A DNA stretch of 64,000 nt from Didymella arachidicola. Lineage: Eukaryota; Ascomycota; Dothideomycetes; Pleosporales; Didymellaceae. The stretch covers positions 1,116,001-1,180,000 of the forward strand of contig CM050001.1 of NCBI GenBank assembly GCA_016630955.3, given 5' to 3'. Shown piece by piece: positions 55,987 through 64,000 of this stretch. The notes under the pieces were generated by a model. It saw only the letters and a list, made by a program, of their open reading frames with translations, ran no database searches and was not told where the DNA came from. The position numbers and the translations under genes are program-made. Within the stretch, counting starts at the first letter, position 1. Each line of letters opens with the position of its first letter.

Positions 55987-58301
55987 CTACGAGATTTCGT
56001 ATTCGGCATATGCTCGCTTGCGAATGCAGTTGGTGCCTCCATTACCCAATCCTACCTCTCTGACTACAGTAGCGAACCTTTGGAAGAGTCTGCCATCCTG
56101 GATTCCCTGGTAGATCATTGATACGTATGAGCCGATGGTGCGCTTTCCAATTGAACCTGGTGAGGGGTGGTCAACAAGACCACGGTTCATTGGTATGCCT
56201 AGATCCTGCCGAGCCCACAGATAAATCGCCTTGGAACCCTGTCCGATATACTCCTCCGTTGTTGGCTTCTCCAAGAATACCGAGTGATGCTTATGATACG
56301 CGTGAGACAAATGTGATTGAACGTCATCCTGCAGTTCACGCATTTCTTTCGCTGTCAAATCGAGACAAATCTCCACTTTAGGTGTATCCGTATGATGTTT
56401 GGAGGGGTCGCAAAGGACCTGAACGAAGGCGACTGCCGCGAGTGAGCATCTCTCCGATGCATCTGATCCAGCGTTATTCCACCAGGCATTTCGGAGCCCC
56501 CGAATAGCAGATGCCAACGATCTTTCCACATCTTCAGCCTTGAAGCCGTTTGGTAGTAGATCAGCGATAGCCTTTTGAAGTGTTGCAGTCGCAGTTTCCA
56601 GAAAGGTAGCGTGCATGACTCTTAGATCCATTGCCTGGCATGCAGCATATAGGACCCCGGCCACCATCATACCTAGCAATTCGATAGCTTTGATGGTGTA
56701 GCGGGTTGATAAGAAAGCCAGCGAATTTACTGCCTGATTGTTCATCTCCGCGGATTGCACATGGTTGCTTATAGAGTTTGAGAGATAGGATAACTCCGAC
56801 TGGTAAGCTGCTATATTGATGTCTAGACCTTTGCAGCAGAAAGATGCGGATGGATCGTCTGCCGCAAGATTCGGAGGTAGACCTGCGTTCATTTGGTGAT
56901 TTATCATTTCGGTGCATTGGCTGAAAAGCAATTTTCCGACCATCTGTAGACTGGTTCGGATCTTCTCGACGGCGGATGTTATCGAAGTCGCTTGGAAGTT
57001 ACCTCCGTGATGTATGGCGCCGGTGATTAAGTTTGTAAGGGGATTGTCGGAAGTAGAATTCAGCTCGATAGAGATTTGCGAATGTGCCAAAAGGATATCT
57101 TCGATTTGCGGACCCAACCATTGTGGGGAAGTTCGCAATGGGTATCGATCTTGTGGTAACCCTTCATCAGGGCGGACATTTAGTGTGTGTTGGTGTGTGC
57201 TGACCTCTCCTTCTAGACCTGACACCAATCGAGAGCCTTTGAGGAAAGCTCGCATAATTTCAGCCACCTCGCGCTGCCCGGGATGTGGTCGAGTTTCGGC
57301 AATAAATGGATGTAACCATTCTACTCTTGCAGCCATGCCTTCGGATACCAAGCAGGTCAGACCGGTGGAGAGTAATGTCAACTGGATAGCATCCAGTACT
57401 GCTAGACTGGCAGTGCCAGCTGATGTCGCAGTGCCATTAACCAGTCCCAGCCCTTCCCGTGGTCCCAATCTCAACGGTTCCATTCCTATTTCACCCAAAG
57501 CATCATGTGCCGAGATAATCTTGGCTAATTTGCCACCGCCCTTGGTTACGTAGATGTCAGGACTGCCTTCGAGAGTCCCCGCGATGTATGACAGTGGCAT
57601 GAGATCGCCAGATGCACTAATTGAGCCCCTTAGCGGCACTATTGGAGTGATCTGTGCTGCGACGAGTTTCAAAAGCGATTTCACAGTTTGATGCCTGATT
57701 GCTGAGTGTCCGCGGATACATTGGTTGATGCGTACCACAGTAGTGGCTTTCGTCCATGATGAAGGCATAGATTCTGGCATTACATTCTGTGGTGTGTCAA
57801 GTCCGGGAATGTCCAAGTTCTCCACGACCAAAACTCCTGTTTGAAGTAGTTGCATCAGGCCTTTGCTCAGACCAGATGAATCGTCCGGCCGGGTATCGGC
57901 GCTACCACCGAACCCTGTGTGTACGCCTGCGAAATCATCAGCCACCGTGTTCACTAAATGCCTGTTTCAACTCACCATATATCGTTGTCGACCCTTTGTA
58001 AGACCGTTGCAGAATCTCTGTACTTTCGCTCAGTCTAGCAATGACTTCCTCGTCGTCAACTATAGGTAGACACTCATGTCTATAGTGGAAGTCAGATACA
58101 CGTTCTGGTTCATATAATGCGGGATACCAACCGGGCAACAGCAGCCACTGCCGCAACGTCAAGATCATACCCAACTAGATGAATTTCGCCGCGGTTGGAC
58201 AACTCATCTAGACGATCGTGAAGGCTCAACGCCAACGTAAGCAACGGACGCGAGGACATGGGATCAGAATAGAATCGAGGTGTTGGTGTTGAAGTATTCA
58301 T
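55987..58301 (-). CDS. Phenylalanine ammonia-lyase (MIO family)
   Basis: Exons 58301-58132, 58079-57976 and 57926-55987; 737 aa. The spliced N-terminus gives VARHECLP and IYGVHTGFGG, the latter bearing the catalytic Tyr loop region. The MIO-forming Ala-Ser-Gly lies at about residue 198 in ISASGDLMPLSYIAG, followed by LGLVNGTA, STSDNPL and AEMNNQAVNS. Length fits fungal PAL. It removes ammonia from L-phenylalanine to give trans-cinnamate, which after chain shortening would supply benzoate for the PKS starter unit. Phe rather than Tyr/His specificity is inferred from context. It marks the end of the compact cluster; transposons start about 390 bp upstream. Confidence 0.94.
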
Positions 58302-58693
58302 AGGGCCTAATTCTCAAGATATTTGACTTTGCCTGTGTCGCCTATAAGCAATACCATAAAACAAAATGCCCTTATCTATTCACCTCTCTTTTGATATCCC
58401 GATAAGGCTATCACGATTCGCCAAGGACCCGTCTGACTAGTTATCATCGGGATCTACCAATCTCAGCTCCCTCAATCCTTCCATCCTTTTATGGATCCTC
58501 TCATCCCTTTGATGGCATAGTCGTTCGGATTCCCCTTCATCTCTATCACGAAAGGATGTCTTTGATGACTCCCAATCGACATTCTTAGGGTGCTGAATGG
58601 AAGAATTACATGAATTCAGATCCTAATGTTGGTAGATGCTGACTTATTCCCGGCCGCACACAAAATTCCGTCGTGGCTATGCACTACCGAGCT
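58302..58693 (-). promoter_or_regulatory. PAL upstream region
   Basis: 392 bp of ordinary composition between the PAL start and the first transposon-like motif. Presumed PAL promoter; no gene seen. Confidence 0.4.
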
Positions 58694-58727
58694 GCCCGGC
58701 GCAATACCCGGCCCGGCGCAATACCCG
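58694..58727. repeat. Perfect tandem 17-bp duplication (transposon terminus-like)
   Basis: GCCCGGCGCAATACCCG occurs twice head to tail. The unit length and pairing match the termini of the pogo-type elements in this window; probably the end of a further family (I), without a visible body. Confidence 0.6.
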
Positions 58728-58879
58728 CTTACGAACACTAAAACAGTAGCTTAATTTAAAGCTATTAACGTACCCTATAACGTACAAATATAGCAAGTAG
58801 AATAGTTAGCAAATAGGATACTTCTATTAAGACTATACTAAAACTCTCTTTCTACCCTAATATATATATAATATATAAC

Positions 58880-59316
58880 AATTAGATACTTTTCTTAGCG
58901 TTAAGAGCTTATTTTTAACACTCTTTTTAGGCCCTACGTTTAGCGGCCTATTCTGCCTTCTCTGCCTTAACCTAATTACGCTTAGCTTTCTCCCTTACCT
59001 ATTGCCTACGCTTCTCTTCTGTAATTTTCTTGCAATAGAGCTTATTAGCAGCTGCTAACTCCTTTATCTCTACTTTTTTTAGAGTCTCTTCTTACCTATT
59101 ACGTTCTTTAACTACTATATAAGCTTAAGCCTTATAGAACGCCTAAGAGGACTATATTACTACACTACTATAATACTTATAATACTATTATAGGTCTAAC
59201 TACTTTCTAGGTTATTTCTAATAACTCTTACTTTAGTGTACCTTCCTTTATAGAGTATCTAACTTAGCTTAAAGTAACTCTACCTAAGTAGAGAGATAGT
59301 AGATAGTTTAACCTAG
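58880..59316 (-). repeat. 437-bp inverted repeat, right copy (family K fragment)
   Basis: Reverse complement of 31165-31601 without a difference that I could find, though both are in RIP-mutated state. It abuts the solo LTR at 59317. Confidence 0.85.
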
Positions 59317-59785
59317 TGTTGAAGTCGTACTTTAAGCAAAGCTCGTAAGCACTAATTCTATTGGTTCTCGGGGATGAGTACGGTGACAGGAAGCCGAAGG
59401 GGTTGGTTGCAATAAGGTGTACAGATACGATCTGTCAGTCTTGAGAGCAGGGTAACGATGAGTAGTACAGAGTAGACTGTCTAGCTCGAAGGTTGGGTTT
59501 GAGATCCAAAGACAAACTTGATAACTTAGGTTGAACACACACTGTAAGAGTTGTGTTCCTACTAGAATATATACTTAGTGGGAAAGCTAGAGTATCCCTT
59601 AATGCGCCTTGTTCCCTTGTAACTCGGGATGCATTGTCTTCCCGGGATGTGGTGGCATCCTGTGATTCTTGGGATGACGCTTCTTGGCGGGATGTCGACG
59701 CATGTCACGTGACACGTGACACGCTGTCATCCAAGCGCTTGCCCCGCTTCCCATCAGTACCTTGTTTCCTTCAGAGATCGTAACA
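59317..59785 (-). repeat. Solo LTR, gypsy copy 1 type (469 bp)
   Basis: Same length and ends (TGTTGAAG...GTAACA) as 6450-6918, with about three base differences. Flanking bases CCTAG (left) and ACTAC (right) do not match, so it is not a simple solo LTR from one element. Its right flank is the same DNA, joined at the same base, as the right flank of copy 1. Confidence 0.92.
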
Positions 59786-59896
59786 ACTACCTTTAGCCTT
59801 TTTAATCTTTCTAAAGCTATAATAACTACTTCTTAGAAGATCTAGCCTATTATAAAGCCTGTCTTATTAAAGTTATAGGTATTGTTATTCTAGATA
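59786..59896. mobile_element. Pogo-type fragment matching 6919-7030
   Basis: ACTACCTTTAGCC... onward parallels the flank of gypsy copy 1 closely, then is interrupted at TA (59895-59896) by the short element 59897-60330. Confidence 0.65.
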
Positions 59897-60330
59897 ACGT
59901 ACCTCATAGGCGAACGCCGCACACGGGCGAACGCCGCACCTAGTTTTACTAGGGAAAACCAAACATCTAGAGGCTAATAGCTCTAGAACTATCTTATAGA
60001 ATCTTCTAAAAATTAAATATATATATCTTATGTACATGTACTTTAAGCCTTGTAAGTAGCTAAGCTCTTGCTCCTCTAGATCTAGAGGTATAGAAAAGTG
60101 GGTCTAAATAATCCCTGCAATTTATATTATCTTAAATAGCTTATTTTCTACTCTAGTAATAGCTCCTACATTTTAGAAATGGTTTCTTAATATACTTACA
60201 GCTCTACTATAAAAATTTAAGCAATTAATACCTAGTATTAGAGGAGTTATTTAGAAGTAAAAACAGAGATTTAACTAGTAAAACTAGGTGCGGCGTTCGC
60301 CCGTGTGCGGCGTTCGCCCGTGAGGTACGT
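59897..60330. mobile_element. MITE-like non-autonomous element (family D, 434 bp)
   Basis: Inverted repeats of about 50 bp (ACGTACCTCATAGGCG... and complement) with TA on both sides (59895-59896, 60331-60332). Each end holds two GGCGAACGCCGCAC units. No coding capacity. Confidence 0.85.
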
Positions 60331-60332
60331 TA

Positions 60333-60415
60333 TACCATAATTTAATGTGAAGTTTAGTGGGGGCTTGGCAAAAGTGGCTCGCTTGCCCGTTGGCTCGCTC
60401 GCCCGTGAGGTACGT
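60333..60415. mobile_element. Terminus of a pogo-type element (family E)
   Basis: Ends ...GGCTCGCTTGCCCGTTGG, then CTCGCTCGCCCGTGAGGTACGT; a clean version of the degraded terminus at about 7540-7585. Confidence 0.55.
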
Positions 60416-60889
60416 TTACGCTTAATTAAAACGCGTTTTAAGACTGTCTGTACGCTTAACAAAGTTGCGCGGCTAGTCTCTGCCCACGGGCGAGCCACCA
60501 CGCGTTGAGAGCAGCTTATCAGCCATATCACGTTTAGCTGCGTACGTGGGCGAAGATCCACCTGTGTCCAGATCCAGTATATACTTTACTGTTACCTCCT
60601 CTTCTTGCTGGGTCAGCTTCTTTGAGTTGGGCTGGCAATCGCGTCCGGCAAGTTGGCCATCGCGTCGGCGGTGGAGGGTAGCGCGAGAGACTTCAAATGT
60701 CGCTGCATCGCGCCTTTTAGTCTGAATTTGATTTTCATCAAGAGCTAAGATTGCAAGGTGTATTTCAGCCGCGCGAGAAGTGTGTTGAGCCAGATTTGGT
60801 GGAGCCATAGTCGATTTTCGGTCGTGGGGTGTGGAAAGTTGGTAGGGTGGCTCACTCGCTTAGATGGCTCACTCGCTTAGTATTCACGT
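60416..60889 (-). mobile_element. 5' part of a pogo-type element (family F)
   Basis: Terminus at 60889 followed by TA, with two tandem GGCTCACTCGCTTAGAT/GT units (60848-60884). The element is cut off on the other side at about 60416. Confidence 0.7.
60473..60808 (-). pseudogene. N-terminal part of pogo-type transposase
   Basis: 111 open codons from the ATG at 60808 cover the HTH region (FEVSRATLHRRRDGQLAGRD; KLTQQEEEVTVKYILDLD). A TAG (Trp in relatives, TGG) ends the frame, a further TAA follows, and the catalytic core is missing. Confidence 0.8.
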
Positions 60890-61085
60890 TATAGGACCTA
60901 GCAGTATCATCATATAATCAGCTGAAATCTACTGTGTATGACCCAGGGCAGTGATGAAGTACCTAGAGCTGAGACAAATCTCATTGAGTATCGATTCCGT
61001 TAGGATGCGCGAGATCAAACATGACGATGAGCACATTGGCGCGGGAACTAAAGGCTCACCAAGAGTCCAGGCCGTCTATTGTTAG

Positions 61086-63017
61086 CTAAGACTGAACCAA
61101 AGCGGTTAGCTCCACGGTTGACGCGTGTACCCGTTCGTCCTCCCCCGCTCTCCATTCGAATCCATCCCGATAAACCATACGCAAGATAGGCATCAATAAG
61201 ACCCACAACCCGGCGGTAACTGTTGCCGTCCACCCGATACCCGCCGACTTATTTAAAGGGCCAACGACCGCGACTGCGCCCGCACCCAACAGCAGCCTTG
61301 TCAAATTCATGGCCGCCCCAACTGCTGCAGCATTCTCACGATTGACGTCTGTCAGCAACGCCGCTATGGCGTTCATTACGCCAGTGAGGATAATTGCGAT
61401 GAGGAACATTGTTACGAGAATTGGGACAAGCGGTGCGTGATAATGCATCTGCCAGCCGTAAGCGACAAGGAGACCACTGCAGACCAAGATCATCGGAAAG
61501 ACGAAGCCGAGACGTGCTTTCTCCAGGTCGAATCTTGAAATGTCCGTTTGGCGATTTTTCACGATGACGAGGCCTATTGTTCGAGTGCAAATTTTAGCTC
61601 GTGATCAGCCAACACGGGCCTCGAAAAAGAGAGAGGGGGGTAATAATGCTCACCTTGCTTTTTAGCTTCCCTCTCAAAATTCCAGTCCATGAGTCGTACC
61701 GTGGTACGATACGCTAAGAGGCTGCCAAAGCCGACAGGCAGATAACACAGCCCGACTTGTACCTGGTCGCATGATCAGTAAACGCAAAACCACAAGTTCA
61801 CCGTCAAGATACCCAAGGGGAGGTCGACATACCGCATCATACTTATATCGCTGCTGTAGCTGGGACGCAAAGACACTGGTGACTGACGAGTAGCCAGCAT
61901 AGAGCAGGCCTCCAGACACTGACAGTATGAAATTCTCTCTATCCCAGAGCAATGCCAACGAAATCAGGGGATTCGGGCGTGATTTTCTCCGTTCCAAGCT
62001 GGCGAGGTTCGGTTTCAAGTTGCTAACTCCTTTGGAACGCATTTGTAGGTATGATCTGTTCCAAAATTGCGGTGGAATGGAACCATCGCCCACGATTGGA
62101 CGCGCGGTCTCACCGAAAAAGATGAAGATCAAAAGAGCGAAGACAGTACCCATGCAAAGGAGGAACCAAAAGACAGACCGCCATCCGAGGAATTTGACCA
62201 GAAGCCCTCCAATCACCTAGTCACGGCCGAAGTTATGAACTGTGTCCTGAAATATCATGACTCTCGTATGAACGTACCGGACCTATAAATGGACCCAAGG
62301 TCGACCCCAGTGTAGCATAGATGAGATATCTTCCTCTTTCTGCTCGCGTCGTTATATCGGCGGTCACGGCCTGAGCCAACGCAAACGTTCCGCTGCTGCC
62401 CGTACTCTGCAAGCAGCGGAGGACAAGTAGAGTAGTAAAATCGTTTTGTAGGGCCAATCCGACATTGGCGACGAAGTATATGGCAAAGCATACCAAGAAC
62501 ATAGGCCGGCGACCGTACGTGTCAGCGAAGGCGGCGGTGATGGTTGGAGCGACACCTTGGAAAATCTAACAAGTCAGCCCTTGAACAGCTATGCTCATTC
62601 ACTTTCGATTTCTTCGCCAGCTCGATTATGTAGAACACGGACCTGGTACGAGCTCATCGTCAGATTAATCTTCGAAACCGAGACACCGAGATCCCGCGCT
62701 ATTGAAGTAACAACGGGGTAGTACGTAGAGGTCGAAAATGGCGATATAGCCGCCGCGAAAGAAGCTACGACGAGAAATGACTTGATCTCTGTGTTCGACA
62801 ATATTGTCCAAGTCGGCTGGCGTGTCGCTGGGTTTGCGCTGTCATCCTCTGGTATCATTGTCGCCTGAAGTTCTTCATTCGACTTCATGAAGTCCGCCAA
62901 CGACTCGCTATCACGTCTCGAGACGTCATCTTCTTCGGTGGATAATTTTGTGGATGGCTTGATTGAAGCAGCCATTTCTGGTGAAGTCATTAGATCGTCT
63001 CGTCGTCTGCGATGCAT
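61086..63017 (-). CDS. MFS transporter 2 (paralogue of transporter 1)
   Basis: Exons 63017-62643, 62565-62278, 62216-61833, 61762-61654 and 61573-61086; 547 aa. 12-TM major facilitator of the same DHA1-like subfamily as 32242-34000: AFADTYGRRP motif A, LLVLRCLQSTGSSG, GPVIGGLLVKFLGWR, NRQTDISRFDLEKARLG. The first two introns and the last match those of the paralogue in position, and exon 2 has the same length (288 bp). An extra intron follows RYKYDA. The gene is intact. It is separated from the cluster by the transposon block 58694-60891, and may be a displaced cluster transporter. Confidence 0.88.
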
Positions 63018-64000
63018 TTCAACTACCTAGTTACTAGGGAATCTACTTCGATCGAGAAGAGAAAAGAACCGAGCCTAGGTAGACGTGAGGCCGGTATGAA
63101 TAGACCCTACCTGTTTCACTTCCGCCGAAGATGTTCCGAAGGATGCAGTTTTTCCCTTCGCCCTGGTACCCATATGAGTAGGGATGTGGGTCTGTATATA
63201 CAAATACAGTATATACAGTAATTTTCGGTGGTATATACACGGCGTTCTGTACATGACTGTACAGACAGGGGTGTGAAGAGTCGGCCCGATTCGAAGCGGG
63301 TTTTCTAGCTCCCCGTTCGCTGCCTGGTCAACCGAACGCGTTGACTGCTCCCACCACCACCACCAGTATACTGGTTGCCGTACAAGCTGTCGCGATCAAT
63401 TTTTTTGTTTTCTGTCGATATGAGCTATAAACGAGCTCGCCCCGCATTAGAAGCTGGTGTATGTATTCAGAATTCTCGGGTTGGTGAGGCTGAAAACACC
63501 GCAATTGCTAGCTACTTTGCGGAACATAAGGTGGAAACAGCCTTAGACGATGACGCTAGTGAGAATGAGCTGGTTTCACATGAGATGAGGGTGCTGGTGA
63601 CGACTAGAACGAGCACATCTTCCCGATTAGGTATAGTTGTATATACTGTACACGGTGTAGATTACCATACACATTTGTATATACAGTATACACACATAGC
63701 TACACATGAGCATAAGCACCGACGTTGGTATTGCTCTCTTCCACGGCGATACACCCCCGAATCAGTGGTAGCCTGGTGAGTGCGTGGCCCGCAGCGCCCG
63801 GGAACCCGTCACACATCCTACAATCCTGCTGTTCTATCAATCGTGTACATGCACAGACGCGCAATGACGTGTTGTCTAGTAATCCTATAATCCTCCAATG
63901 CAAGTGACATGCTGCGAGAGGGAAGAAGTTACGACTGCTTGTTTTCCTGCAACTACACGATCCAGTAGTCGCACGTACTTCGATCTGAAAGTGTTCTCCC
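63018..64000. other. Unassigned right edge, possible hAT-like end
   Basis: 983 bp. The first part is the MFS 2 promoter. At 63266 a motif CAGGGGTGTGAAGAGTC resembles the start of hAT transposons, and an ORF of 119 codons (63420-63779; starts MSYKRARPALEAG) follows without recognisable domain. TATACAGTATATAC-like repeats occur at 63195-63230 and 63640-63700. Too little for a firm call. Confidence 0.25.

Noticed and set aside
61086..63017. MFS 2 as a transposon-broken pseudogene
   Set aside because: Four introns explain all frame breaks and the 547-aa product is complete.
63270..63350. tRNA-like stretch with TTCGAAT on the minus strand
   Set aside because: The T-arm stem does not pair and no acceptor stem or A box fits.

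Overview
The window looks like a filamentous ascomycete chromosome segment, most likely Dothideomycetes (inference). Genes carry short 46-80 bp GT-AG introns. Long AT-rich tracts show the TpA excess and CpA/TpG depletion left by repeat-induced point mutation (RIP). The mobile elements are fungal Ty3/gypsy chromoviruses and Fot1/pogo DNA transposons. Two compartments are present: a transposon-rich region (about 1-32010, with a second block at 58694-60891) and a gene-dense metabolic cluster (32242-63017).

Transposon region. Two closely related Ty3/gypsy chromoviruses lie on the minus strand, at <1-6918 (cut by the window edge) and 10164-17359. They have gag, a -1 frameshift site (T TTT TTA), pol with a C-terminal chromodomain, and an unexpected plus-strand ORF of 198 codons that runs antisense near the 3' LTR and has a Zn(II)2Cys6-type cysteine pattern. 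The second copy sits inside an older RIP-mutated pogo element (9567-18601), is bounded by a CTAGC target duplication, and has a one-base deletion in pol. Several pogo-type elements flanked by TA can be delimited: 7590-9455, 19853-21701 (transposase intact), 23062-24927 (inside another element) and 27180-29013. Their terminal inverted repeats share a layout of two tandem units of about 17 bp.

Gene cluster. In order: MFS transporter (32242-34000, +), membrane acyltransferase with an apparent N-terminal frameshift (34358-35768, -), citrate synthase-like protein (36384-37950, +), two divergent asaB/CmcJ-type oxygenases (38268-39149, -; 39541-40667, +), a complete highly reducing polyketide synthase of 2546 aa in 10 exons (41283-49401, -), a secreted beta-lactamase-fold protein without its catalytic residues (50228-52172, -), an acyl-CoA ligase (52536-54274, +), an alpha/beta hydrolase (54652-55832, +), a phenylalanine ammonia-lyase (55987-58301, -) and, beyond a transposon block, a second MFS transporter (61086-63017, -). 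All gene models were spliced by hand and the reading frames close.

This gene set matches what I recall of the hexaketide half of the squalestatin S1/zaragozic acid pathway: PAL and the ligase supply a benzoyl starter, the PKS extends it, the citrate synthase-like enzyme condenses the product with oxaloacetate, and the two oxygenases build the tricarboxylic core. No tetraketide synthase, squalene synthase copy, P450 or transcription factor is seen. The locus is therefore either half of a split cluster, a reduced cluster, or continues outside the window. A 437-bp inverted repeat (31165-31601 and 58880-59316), identical wherever I compared it, brackets everything except the second MFS gene.
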